Shown here: in pieces, positions 24,877 to 34,509 of the stretch | How the letters are laid out: each line of letters begins with the position of its first letter | Position numbering within the stretch: position 1 is the first letter of the stretch | Notes under the pieces: model-generated | The model's input: the letters and a program-made list of their open reading frames with translations, nothing else | The model's database searches: none | What the model was told of the DNA's origin: nothing | DNA from: DATJZG01 sp035499295 | GTDB taxonomy: Bacteria; Myxococcota; Myxococcia; Myxococcales; Anaeromyxobacteraceae | DNA: 64,000 nt | Direction of reading: 5' to 3' | NCBI GenBank assembly: GCA_035499295.1 | Contig: DATJZG010000140.1 | Location: forward strand, 8,391-72,390 | Made by a program: the position numbers and the translations under genes

Positions 24877-27369
24877 ATGTCGGAGAAGGACAGGAAAGCG
24901 TCGGGCGCACAGGTGGCGCCGGCCATGGGTCCGCCGGCTCTCATCAACAAGGAGGACATCCCCCAGGTCCTTCCCATCCTGCCGCTGCGCAACTCGGTTT
25001 TCTTCCCCGGCGGGGTGCTCCCGCTCGCGGTGGGACGGCAGAAGACCATCGCCCTCATCAAGGACGCGGTGCGAGACGAGCAGGTCATCGGCGTCGTCAC
25101 CCAGCGCCGCGCCGAGGAGGAGGACCCGGGCGCCGCCGACCTTTACACGGTCGGCACCGTGGCCCGCATCGTGAAGCTCCTCAAGATGGGCGAGGACAAC
25201 TACTCGCTCGTGGTCCAGGGGCTCGCCCGGGTGCGGGTGCTCGACCTGGTCCAGGAGACGCCCTACCTCAAGGCCCGGGTGGAGCCGGTCGAGGACCGGA
25301 CCTCGGTCGAGGACGTGGAGGTGGAGGCGCTCGCCATCAACCTGAAGAAGCTGGCGCGCGAGGTCATCGAGCTCATGCCGGAGCTGCCGACCGCAGCCAC
25401 CGAGCTCGTCGATTCCATCAGCCACCCCGGCCACCTCGCCGACCTCATCGCCGCCAACGTCGACGTGCCCATCGAGGAGAAGCAGCAGGTCCTGGAGACC
25501 GTCGACCTGAAGGCGCGCATGAAGCTCGTCCTCGAGCTCCTGAACCGCAAGCGCGAGATCCTGAAGCTCTCGAACAAGATCGACAGCGCCGTGAAGGGCG
25601 AGATGTCGAAGACGCAGCGCGAGTACTACCTCCGCCAGCAGCTCAAGGCGATCAAGGAGGAGCTGGGCGAGCTGGGGGAGGAGGAGGAGGAGCTCGACGA
25701 GCTCGGCGAGCGGCTCAAGAAGGCCGGGCTGCCGCCCGAGGTGGAGAAGGTGGCGCAGAAGGAGCTCAACCGGCTGAAGAGCATCCCCACCGCCAGCTCC
25801 GAATACACGGTCGCGCGCACCTACCTCGACTGGATCGCCGATCTCCCCTGGTCCAAGCGGACCGACGACAATCTGGACATCGAGAACGCCCGCCAGATCC
25901 TCGACGCCGACCACTACGGCCTGGACAAGATCAAAAAGCGCATCCTCGAGTACCTGGCGGTCCGCAAGCTCAAGAACGACATGCGCGGCCCCATCCTGTG
26001 CTTCGTGGGGCCACCGGGCGTGGGCAAGACCTCGCTCGGTCAGTCCATCGCCCGCGCCACCGGGCGCAGGTTCGTGCGCCTCAGCCTCGGCGGCGTGCGC
26101 GACGAGGCGGAGATCCGCGGGCACCGCCGCACCTACGTGGGCGCCCTGCCCGGCCGGATCATCCAGTCGATGAAGAAGGCGACCTCGGTGAACCCGGTGA
26201 TGATGCTCGACGAGATCGACAAGCTCGGCGCCGACTTCCGCGGCGATCCCAGCGCGGCGCTCCTCGAGGTGCTCGACCCGGAACAGAACTACAGCTTCTC
26301 CGACCACTACCTCGACGTGCCCTACGACCTCTCCAAGGTCATGTTCATCGCCACCGCCAACCTGCTCGATCCCATTCCCAGCCCGCTGCGGGACCGCATG
26401 GAGATCCTCGAGCTCCCTGGCTACACCTTCGAGGAGAAGGTGCGCATCGCCCAGAAGCACCTCATCCCCAAGCAGCTGAAGGAGCACGGCCTCTCCGCCG
26501 AGACCATCGAGATCACCGAGAAGGCGCTCATCAAGATGATCATGGCGTACACGCGCGAGGCCGGCGTCCGCAACCTGGAGCGGCGCATCGCCGACGTGGC
26601 GCGCGCCATCGCGGTGGAGGTGGCGAGCGGCAAGATCGCGTCGGGCACGAAGCGGCAGGTGGACGAGTCCGACCTCGCCGACATGCTCGGTCCGGAGAAG
26701 TTCTGGAACGAGACGGCGGAACGCACCGAGATCCCGGGCGTGTCCACTGGCCTCGCCTGGACGGCCGCCGGGGGCGACATCCTCTTCATCGAGGCGACCC
26801 GGATGCAGGGCAAGGGGACCCTCACCCTCACCGGTCAGCTCGGCGACGTGATGAAGGAGTCGGCGCAGGCCGCCCTCTCCTACCTGCGGTCGAAGTCGGA
26901 GCAGCTCGGCATCCCATCGAACTTCCTCGAGCGGACCGACCTGCACATCCACTTCCCGGCGGGCTCCATCCCCAAGGACGGCCCGAGCGCCGGCGTCACC
27001 ATCCTCACCGCGCTCGTCTCACTGCTCACCAGCGTGCGCGTCCGGTCCGACGTCGCCATGACCGGCGAGGTCACGCTGCGGGGGCTCGTCCTTCCGGTCG
27101 GCGGCATCAAGGAGAAGGTGCTCGCCGCCCACCGGGCCGGGATCAAGCGCGTCATCCTCCCGGCCCGCAACGAGAAGGACCTGGCCGACGTGCCCGAGCA
27201 GGCGCGAAAGGAGCTCGAGTTCGTCTTCGCCACCCACATGGACGAGGTGCTCGCCGCCGCCATGGAGGAGAACGTGGTCGGCCGCAAGCCCCCCTCCCCA
27301 CCGCCCGAGGGCGAGGGCAAGGGCGGCAAGGAGAAGTCGGCCGAGAAGCCCCCCGAGGTCCGGGCCTAG
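24877..27369 (+). CDS. lon: ATP-dependent protease LonA
   Basis: Cytoplasmic AAA+ serine protease that degrades misfolded and regulatory proteins. 830 residues from the ATG at 24877 with ribosome site GGAAGGAG; earlier in-frame starts would run through the small ORF region. The LON substrate-binding domain begins at LPILPLRNSVFFPGGVLPLAVG. The coiled-coil linker contains MSKTQREYYLRQQLKAIKEELGE. The AAA domain has Walker A GPPGVGKTS near 378 and Walker B MMLDEIDKLG. The protease dyad is S704 (KDGPSAG) and K747 (GGIKEKV). A Pro/Gly/Lys/Glu-rich tail of about 25 residues is not part of the usual fold. A strong terminator follows. Myxobacteria usually have two lon genes; this is a LonV/LonD-class enzyme. 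Confidence 0.97.
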   Translation: MSEKDRKASGAQVAPAMGPPALINKEDIPQVLPILPLRNSVFFPGGVLPLAVGRQKTIALIKDAVRDEQVIGVVTQRRAEEEDPGAADLYTVGTVARIVKLLKMGEDNYSLVVQGLARVRVLDLVQETPYLKARVEPVEDRTSVEDVEVEALAINLKKLAREVIELMPELPTAATELVDSISHPGHLADLIAANVDVPIEEKQQVLETVDLKARMKLVLELLNRKREILKLSNKIDSAVKGEMSKTQREYYLRQQLKAIKEELGELGEEEEELDELGERLKKAGLPPEVEKVAQKELNRLKSIPTASSEYTVARTYLDWIADLPWSKRTDDNLDIENARQILDADHYGLDKIKKRILEYLAVRKLKNDMRGPILCFVGPPGVGKTSLGQSIARATGRRFVRLSLGGVRDEAEIRGHRRTYVGALPGRIIQSMKKATSVNPVMMLDEIDKLGADFRGDPSAALLEVLDPEQNYSFSDHYLDVPYDLSKVMFIATANLLDPIPSPLRDRMEILELPGYTFEEKVRIAQKHLIPKQLKEHGLSAETIEITEKALIKMIMAYTREAGVRNLERRIADVARAIAVEVASGKIASGTKRQVDESDLADMLGPEKFWNETAERTEIPGVSTGLAWTAAGGDILFIEATRMQGKGTLTLTGQLGDVMKESAQAALSYLRSKSEQLGIPSNFLERTDLHIHFPAGSIPKDGPSAGVTILTALVSLLTSVRVRSDVAMTGEVTLRGLVLPVGGIKEKVLAAHRAGIKRVILPARNEKDLADVPEQARKELEFVFATHMDEVLAAAMEENVVGRKPPSPPPEGEGKGGKEKSAEKPPEVRA

Positions 27370-27399
27370 CGGGCTGCCGCAAGCCCCCGAGAGAGAGGC

Positions 27400-27430
27400 G
27401 CGCCGGCCACCGGGCCGGCGCTTTTCTTTT
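27400..27430 (+). terminator. Rho-independent terminator of lon
   Basis: Perfect 9-bp stem GCGCCGGCC / GGCCGGCGC with a 4-nt loop, followed at once by TTTTCTTTT. It starts 30 nt after the lon stop and is the clearest intrinsic terminator in the window. Confidence 0.92.
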
Positions 27431-27438
27431 CGTCGCGC

Positions 27439-27444
27439 TACAGT
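27439..27444 (+). promoter_or_regulatory. -10-like box of the epimerase gene
   Basis: TACAGT, 6 nt before the ATG at 27451, directly after the lon terminator. There is no ribosome site, so a leaderless message is likely. No -35 is evident. Confidence 0.4.
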
Positions 27445-27450
27445 GCCGGG

Positions 27451-28533
27451 ATGGCGCGCGTCGCCCTCGTCACCGGATCGGAGGGAGCCCTCTTCGAGGC
27501 GGCGGCCGCGGAGCTCCTTCGCCGGGGATTCGAGGTGCGCCGGGCGGAGCCCTTCCCGGCGGGCGAGGGCTCGCTGCGCGCAGGCGCGCGCGGAGCCGAG
27601 GTGGTGGTGCACACCGGGGTGCGCACTCCGCGCGAGTGGAGGGAGGCCGAGCGGGCGCGACAGGAGGCGGAGGCGGCGCTCTACGCCGCCCGCGTCGCGC
27701 GGGAGGCCGGGGCGCGCCGCTTCATCCTCGTCTCGACGGTCTCCGTCTACGGGCGCCCGCGCCACCTTCCCTGCGGGGAGGGGGAACCCAAGTCCCCGCG
27801 CAGCGCGTTCGAGCGGGCTCGCTGGGGCGCCGAGCGCGCCGCCTGGGCTGCCTGCAGAGATGGCTGCCCGCTCGTGGTCCTGCGCCCGGCTCTCGTCTAC
27901 GGGCCGACGCTGCGGCGCGGCCCGGTGAGGGCCCTCGCGCTCGTGGCGCTCGTGCACGCCGGGCGCAGGCACGTTCCCATCCTCCGGCGCGGCCCGGTCA
28001 CCCACCTCGTCCACCTCGACGACGTGGCCCGGGCGGTGGCGCACGTGGCCGAGCACCCCGACGACGGGGACGTGGTGGGGCGGGCCTTCAACGTCGCCGA
28101 CGACGCGCCCCTCCCGCTCGCCGAGCACGCGGCCGCGGCGCTCGCGGCCATGGGACACGAGCCGGGCCGGATCCTGCCCTTCTCGCCGCGCCTGTGGGCC
28201 GCCGCCACCTGGATCCTGCGCCACGTGCCGGACCGCCTGCTCCTCGACCCGGTCAACCGGCGCCTCGCGGCCGCCTGGCGGGCCATGGCGCTCCGCCACG
28301 GAGCCGACCCCACCTTCGCCCCGCGGCTCGACCGGGAGGCACTCCACTGGCTCGGGGCCGACCACTACTATGACACCCGCCGGCTGCGGGACCTCGGCTT
28401 CCGGCCCCTCCACCCGGTCTCGGTGGACGCCATCCCAGCGACCATCCACGGACTCCTGGAGCGGAAGCTCCTCCCGGTGGGGCCTCTCGGCGCGGTGCCG
28501 CGAGATGGTCCACCCGTGTCATCCATGTCATAG
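27451..28533 (+). CDS. NAD(P)-dependent epimerase/dehydratase (extended SDR)
   Basis: 360 residues of the extended short-chain dehydrogenase fold. The N-terminal Rossmann motif is VALVTGSEGALFEAAAAELLRRGFEVRR, a variant of TGxxGxxG. Catalytic SVYGRP (Ser/Tyr context STVSVYG) is present, but the YxxxK Lys is not obvious: after YGRPRHLPCGEGEPKSPRSAFERARW the conserved Lys seems to be replaced by Arg (FERARWGAERAAW). The fold suits nucleotide-sugar or steroid-type substrates; the actual one is unknown. The gene has its own start after the lon terminator and is followed 12 nt later by the Ser/Thr kinase gene, so it probably heads that transcript. Confidence 0.8.
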   Translation: MARVALVTGSEGALFEAAAAELLRRGFEVRRAEPFPAGEGSLRAGARGAEVVVHTGVRTPREWREAERARQEAEAALYAARVAREAGARRFILVSTVSVYGRPRHLPCGEGEPKSPRSAFERARWGAERAAWAACRDGCPLVVLRPALVYGPTLRRGPVRALALVALVHAGRRHVPILRRGPVTHLVHLDDVARAVAHVAEHPDDGDVVGRAFNVADDAPLPLAEHAAAALAAMGHEPGRILPFSPRLWAAATWILRHVPDRLLLDPVNRRLAAAWRAMALRHGADPTFAPRLDREALHWLGADHYYDTRRLRDLGFRPLHPVSVDAIPATIHGLLERKLLPVGPLGAVPRDGPPVSSMS

Positions 28534-28545
28534 TTGGCGCCCCGG

Positions 28546-30357
28546 ATGTCAAAGCCGACGCCAAAGGAGCGACCTCCGGTCCGGCGCATCGACCGCTACG
28601 AGCTCCTCGACCAGGTGGGGACGGGCGGGATGTCCGCCGTGTACCGCGGACGGGACACCGCCCTCGACCGCGAGGTGGCGGTCAAGGTGCTGCACCCGCA
28701 CCTCGCCTCCCGGGCAGAGTCGAGGGCCCGCTTCTCCAGGGAGGCCCGGGCGGTGGCGAGGCTCTCGCACCCCAGCATCGTCGAGATCTACGACTATTCG
28801 GGGGACGGCGCGGAGGAGAGCTGGCTCGTCACTGAGTTCGTCCACGGCCGGACCCTGCGCGCCTTCGCCGACGAGGCGGGGATCTACTCGCCGCAGATCG
28901 GGGCGCTCCTCTGCCGCCAGCTCGCCGACGCCCTCGCCCACGCTCACGCCGCCGGCGTCATCCACCGGGATCTCAAGCCCGAGAACGTCATGATCTCCGA
29001 GGAGGCGGGCCGCCGGGCGGTGAAGCTCGCCGACTTCGGCATCGCCCGGATCCTGGCCCTCGACGACAAGATGACCATGACCGGGGCGCTGGTGGGTTCT
29101 CCGAACCACATGGCGCCCGAGATCATCGAGGGGGGCGAGGCGGACGCCCGCTCCGACGTGTTCTCGCTCGGCACCATGCTCTACTGGCTGTGCACCGGGA
29201 CCCTACCCTTCCAGGCTCCCAATGCCACCGCCACCATGCGGCGGGTGGTCGACGGCCACTACCCCGACCTGCGCGTCGCCGCCCCGGCCATCGGGAGCGA
29301 GCTCGCGCGCGTCGTCCGGCGCGCACTGGAGCGCGACCCGGACAACAGGCAGGCGAGCGCCGCGGAGCTGCGCGACGACCTCGACCGTGCGCTCGCCGCC
29401 GACGGGCTCGAGCGCCCGGGAGAGGAGCTCTCGGCATTCCTCGAGGCCCCGGAGGCCTACAAGCGGGCCCTCCCGGCCCGGGTGGTGGCGGCACGCGTGG
29501 AGCGCGGGGAGGCGGCCCTGGCGCGGGGGGAGACCACCGCCGCCCTCGACGCATTCGACGGTGTCCTGGCCCTCGAGCCCGGCCACCCGGACGTGCTCCG
29601 ACACCTCGCCCGCCTGGCGCTCCTCTCCAGGTGGAGGCGGATAGGTCGCATCGCCGCCGCGCTCCTCCTGCTGCTCCTCCTCCTCTCGGGCGGGCTCCGC
29701 GTCCTGCGCCGCTTCCCCCGCCCGGCCGCTCCCGGCCCGCCGCAGGCGGTGGTCGCGACGCCTCCCCTGCCCGCTCCCTTGCCGCCCGCGCCTCACCCGC
29801 CCGCGAGCGCGCCCCGGGAGGACTCGCCGCCCCCGCCGAAGGCGGCGGCCCGCGCGGAGCCGCCCCGCGCCGCGGCGCCCAAGGTCGCGCCCGTGGCGCT
29901 CGCGGTGCACGTGCGCCCTTACGCCCAGCGAGCCCTCCTCGACGGCGTCGAGGTCGGGCGCGGCGAGCAGCGGGTGGTCTTCCAGCTCGGCCCCGGCCCG
30001 CACCGGATCCGCATCGAGCACCCCTGCTGCGACGCTTACGAACGGGAGATCGACGCCACCCAGGCAGCCAAGCTCGGGGAGCTCAAGGTGCCGCTCGCCC
30101 CCCGGCCGGCTTTCCTCCGGGTGGAGGGCCCAGCAGAGGCGAGGGTGTTCATCGACGGTCAGTTCGCCGGCACCGCCGAGGACTCGCGCCGCAATCCCTT
30201 CCGGATCCCGGTCCCGGCCGGGGCCGAGAACCCCTACGAGGGAGAGGTGGCCCTGCGCATCGAGGTGCCCGGGCAGGCACCGGTGGACGCCCCGCTGCGG
30301 ATCCGGGCCGGGCAGGAGATCACCGTACCGGCGGTCGTCCAGCAGGCCATGCCATGA
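28546..30357 (+). CDS. Membrane Ser/Thr protein kinase with C-terminal PEGA domains
   Basis: Hanks-type kinase, 603 residues from the ATG at 28546. Kinase domain: YELLDQVGTGGMSAVYRGRD (Gly loop), VAVKVLHP (Lys), HRDLKPENVM near 141 (catalytic loop), LADFGIARI and APEII. A single transmembrane helix (RIAAALLLLLLLLSGGLRVL, about 365-385) and a Pro-rich spacer lead to an extracytoplasmic part with two PEGA-type beta units (LLDGVEVGRGEQRVVFQLGPG and VFIDGQFAGTAEDS). Such PEGA domains sense or bind surface ligands. The stop overlaps the next ATG (ATGA). With the FHA regulator two genes on, it probably forms a phospho-signalling pair; this pairing is inferred from order. Confidence 0.93.
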   Translation: MSKPTPKERPPVRRIDRYELLDQVGTGGMSAVYRGRDTALDREVAVKVLHPHLASRAESRARFSREARAVARLSHPSIVEIYDYSGDGAEESWLVTEFVHGRTLRAFADEAGIYSPQIGALLCRQLADALAHAHAAGVIHRDLKPENVMISEEAGRRAVKLADFGIARILALDDKMTMTGALVGSPNHMAPEIIEGGEADARSDVFSLGTMLYWLCTGTLPFQAPNATATMRRVVDGHYPDLRVAAPAIGSELARVVRRALERDPDNRQASAAELRDDLDRALAADGLERPGEELSAFLEAPEAYKRALPARVVAARVERGEAALARGETTAALDAFDGVLALEPGHPDVLRHLARLALLSRWRRIGRIAAALLLLLLLLSGGLRVLRRFPRPAAPGPPQAVVATPPLPAPLPPAPHPPASAPREDSPPPPKAAARAEPPRAAAPKVAPVALAVHVRPYAQRALLDGVEVGRGEQRVVFQLGPGPHRIRIEHPCCDAYEREIDATQAAKLGELKVPLAPRPAFLRVEGPAEARVFIDGQFAGTAEDSRRNPFRIPVPAGAENPYEGEVALRIEVPGQAPVDAPLRIRAGQEITVPAVVQQAMP

Positions 30358-31196
30358 CCGCCCTGCTCCTGGCCATCGCCCTCGCCACCCCCGCCACCGA
30401 CCTCAAGCGGGCGAAGGACCGCTACGAGTTCGGCGCCTACGCCGACGCCGCCGGTGCGGTGCGCCAGGTGTTCGTGCAGTACCCCGACCTGCCGGAGCCC
30501 CAGGCGATCGAGGCCTGGCGCATCCTCGGGCTCGCCGAGTTCCAGCTCGGGGACCAGGCGGCGGCGCGCGAGGCCTTCGTGCACCTGCTGTCCATCGACC
30601 CGGACCACGCCCTCGATCCCTTCCTGGTGCCGCCGAACATCGTCGACTTCTTCGACCGGGTGAAGCGGGAGGCGGAGCCGCAGCTCCAGCCGCTGCGGGA
30701 GAGGCGGAAGCAGCTGAAGGAGGAGGAGCGGCTCGCCGAGGAGGCTCGACGCAAGCTCCTGGCCGAGGAGCAGGCCCGGTCGGGACCGCCGGCGAAGCTC
30801 GTCATCGTCCAGGAGCGCGTCTACATCATCAACTTCCTCCCCTTCGGCGCCGGGCAGTTCCAGAACGGCGACCGGACGAAGGGCACCATCCTCGCCGTAA
30901 CGCAGGTCCTCTTCGGGGCCGTGAACCTGGGCGCCATCCTGCTCCACAACGCCATCGCCGACGACCCCTCGCGGCGCTGCTCGGTGACGAGCACGACGAA
31001 CTGCAGCAACCCGCCCATCCCCGACTCGGACCGCGCGCTCCTGCAGAACATCGACGTGGTGAAGTACGTCTCCGCCGCCCTCTTCTGGGCCACCTACGCC
31101 TACGGCGTGACCGACGCCCTCATCAACTACGTGCCGCGCGTCGAGACCGAGGTGACGCCGACGAAGGCGGCGCTGAAGCTCTCCTGGCAGTTCTAG
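30354..31196 (+). CDS. TPR-like membrane protein coupled to the Ser/Thr kinase
   Basis: 280 residues. N-terminal signal-like segment MTALLLAIALATPA, then a TPR-like helical region (LKRAKDRYEFGAYADAAGAVRQVFVQYPDLPEPQAIEAW to LLSIDPDHAL), a basic coiled coil (PLRERRKQLKEEERLAEEARRKLLAEE) and two hydrophobic helices (ILAVTQVLFGAVNLGAILLHN and VVKYVSAALFWATYAYGVTDALI). The segment VYIINFLPFGAGQFQNGDRTKG before the helices resembles those in small polytopic envelope proteins of myxobacteria. It starts inside the kinase stop (ATGA) and ends 16 nt before the FHA regulator. It is probably a periplasmic partner or target of the kinase system. Confidence 0.82.
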   Translation: MTALLLAIALATPATDLKRAKDRYEFGAYADAAGAVRQVFVQYPDLPEPQAIEAWRILGLAEFQLGDQAAAREAFVHLLSIDPDHALDPFLVPPNIVDFFDRVKREAEPQLQPLRERRKQLKEEERLAEEARRKLLAEEQARSGPPAKLVIVQERVYIINFLPFGAGQFQNGDRTKGTILAVTQVLFGAVNLGAILLHNAIADDPSRRCSVTSTTNCSNPPIPDSDRALLQNIDVVKYVSAALFWATYAYGVTDALINYVPRVETEVTPTKAALKLSWQF

Positions 31197-31212
31197 CCCC
31201 GGGCGGACGAAA

Positions 31213-33035
<1,823 letters not shown>

Positions 33036-33039
<4 letters not shown>

Positions 33040-33635
33040 GCACTTCGACGAAGAGGCTATCGATCGGGCTCGCGCTGGTGGCCGCGGCGGCGCTCGTGGG
33101 CGCCTGCCCCATCCCGCAGCCCCTTCCGGGGGTGGGCTCGATCGACGCGGGCCTGACCATCACGCCGCCGCGGGTGGCGACCGGGAGCGCGCGGCCGGCG
33201 TTGGCGCTCACGGCCTACGGCCCCCCGGCGTCCTGCGACGGCGGCGCCGCCTTCCAGGTGTCGGCGAGCGTCATCGACGACAACACCGGCGAGGTGGTCG
33301 ACGTCCGCTGGTTCGCGGACTACGACCCGACGAGCCAGGCCCACATCGCTCCCCTCTCCACGCAGACCCTGCCCGCCCCTGCCAACTCCACCCAGGTGTT
33401 AAGGACGCCGGACCCGGTGGTGTTCCACCCGAGCGACTACGACGCCGACCTGCCGGCACCGCGCACCCACGTCGTCGAGATGGTCATCTCGAACGGGTTC
33501 GAGCCGGCCCCCGATGGCGGCTTCCAGCCCTCGCTCGACGGCGGCATGCCCTACCGGGAGCCGGCGCAGAACTACGAGGTGCAGGAGTTCCGCTGGACCT
33601 TCGAGCCCCAGGCGGACGGGGGCTGCGGCCCTTAG
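33036..33635 (+). CDS. Small lipoprotein of unknown function
   Basis: 199 residues starting at TTG 33036, whose last two bases belong to the stop of the preceding regulator (TTGA); the site GGAGAG lies just upstream and no ATG is near. Lipobox VGAC with C24 follows a clean signal helix (LALVAAAALVGA). The mature part is rich in Pro, Asp, Ala and has pairs such as SIDAGLTITPPRV and VVDVRWFADYD, typical of secreted beta-sandwich proteins. I recognise no family. It closes the kinase/FHA cassette and converges on the next minus-strand gene, overlapping it by 4 nt. Confidence 0.8.
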
Positions 33636-34195
33636 CGGCGCGCCCCGAGCGGCCGGCTCCCCTCGCGCGACCGGAGCGCCGCCTCGCGCGCGTGCTCCAT
33701 CGCCTCCGCCGCAGCCGTCGCCAGATCGGCGTGCTCCTGGGCGAAGCGGTTCACCTGCGCGGTGTAGGCGCGGTGGAGCGCCAGCATGGCATCGCGCGCC
33801 GCCGCCATGTCGGCGCGCTCCGACGACCACTCGCCGCCGGTGGCGTCGAGCGCGCAGCGCTCGCTCACGTCCTCGAGTTGCTCCTCCCACTGCGGGGCCC
33901 ACTCGTTCCAGAGCGCCAGGGGATCGTGCCCCTCGAAATGGGTCCCGAGGGCCCAGGCCCGCTCGTTCTGCTCGCGGTAGAGGGTGTCGAGGTCGTCCAT
34001 GCAGACCCGGAGCGACGCGCGCGTGGGCAGCGTGCTCGCGGCCGGGAGCGGTTGCCTCCTCGCGTGACCGGACAGGTCCCTGAGGACGCTCACCACGAAG
34101 AGGCCTACGAGCGAGGCGATGGCCCCGAAGTAGAGGAGCCAGGCGAGCACTCGGTAAGGGCGGTAGCGGGGGTCCCTCTGAGCCACGGCCGGCAA
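33632..34195 (-). CDS. Single-pass membrane protein, unknown function
   Basis: 187 residues from TTG 34195; GTG at 34186 is the other candidate start. One N-terminal helix (VLAWLLYFGAIASLVGLFVVSVL, about 16-38) anchors an Ala/Glu/Arg-rich helical domain with a likely disulfide (two Cys, VCMDDL and RCALDA). No family recognised. Its promoter is unlike the others here: TTGACT-17-TATCGC at 34289-34261, an operator-like palindrome over the start site, and a 60-nt leader. The 3' end overlaps the convergent lipoprotein by 4 nt, so antisense interference between the two transcripts is possible. Confidence 0.7.
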   Translation of the reverse strand: MPAVAQRDPRYRPYRVLAWLLYFGAIASLVGLFVVSVLRDLSGHARRQPLPAASTLPTRASLRVCMDDLDTLYREQNERAWALGTHFEGHDPLALWNEWAPQWEEQLEDVSERCALDATGGEWSSERADMAAARDAMLALHRAYTAQVNRFAQEHADLATAAAEAMEHAREAALRSREGSRPLGARR

Positions 34196-34234
34196 TCTGC
34201 CACCCCCCTTCTGCGACGTCCAGTCATTGCAAAA

Positions 34235-34252
34235 CTGAAATTTACATTTCAG
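34235..34252. promoter_or_regulatory. Operator-like palindrome CTGAAAT-TTAC-ATTTCAG
   Basis: Perfect 7-bp inverted repeat with a 4-nt centre. It lies from about +2 to +19 relative to the start predicted from the promoter at 34289-34261, the usual place for a repressor site. A third copy of the half-site (ATTTCAG, 34307-34313) sits upstream of the -35. No regulator gene is nearby. Confidence 0.6.
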
Positions 34253-34260
34253 CGATGAAA

Positions 34261-34289
34261 GCGATAGCGTTGTACGGTAATGTAGTCAA
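34261..34289 (-). promoter_or_regulatory. Sigma-70-type promoter of the membrane-protein gene
   Basis: TTGACT (34289-34284) and TATCGC (34266-34261) with exactly 17 bp between, on the minus strand. It is the best -35/-10 pair found in the window. Transcription would start near 34254, giving a leader of about 60 nt. Confidence 0.6.
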
Positions 34290-34445
34290 ACGGAGAGTGT
34301 GACGTAATTTCAGCAGGTCTCACGGCCGCTTTGGTTGGCCCCCGAATTGCTGATGCCAGTTCAGAGGCGCAACGGGCCGCCAAGGGAATATCCCCCCCGC
34401 ACCCCTCTGGCGACCGCGTTGCGCTTCATTTTTTCGCCCTGGGAG

Positions 34446-34501
34446 GGGCTCTCGGCTCGGCCGACACCTCGTCCGGCAGCTCGATCGCCTGCCGAGAGCC
34501 C
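34446..34501 (-). terminator. Inverted repeat after mutL, possible terminator
   Basis: GGGCTCTCGGC (34446-34456) and GCCGAGAGCCC (34491-34501) form an 11-bp perfect stem around 34 nt, just after the mutL stop. No T tract follows on the minus strand, so it may act as a processing or Rho-linked structure. Confidence 0.45.
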
Positions 34502-34509
34502 GCCCGTTG

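Larger units (their letters stand above)
34196..34509. other. AT-rich intergenic region, mutL to membrane-protein gene
   Basis: 314 bases without a credible gene. The left part (about 34220-34320) is far richer in A and T than the rest of the window and holds a sigma-70-type promoter on the minus strand and ATTTCAG/CTGAAAT repeats. The right part holds the inverted repeat at 34446-34501 that may end mutL transcription. ORFs crossing it are shadows of mutL. Confidence 0.7.

Noticed and set aside
28534..28545. TTG start for the Ser/Thr kinase
   Set aside because: ATG 28546 is nearer the kinase domain; neither has a strong ribosome site, so this remains slightly open.
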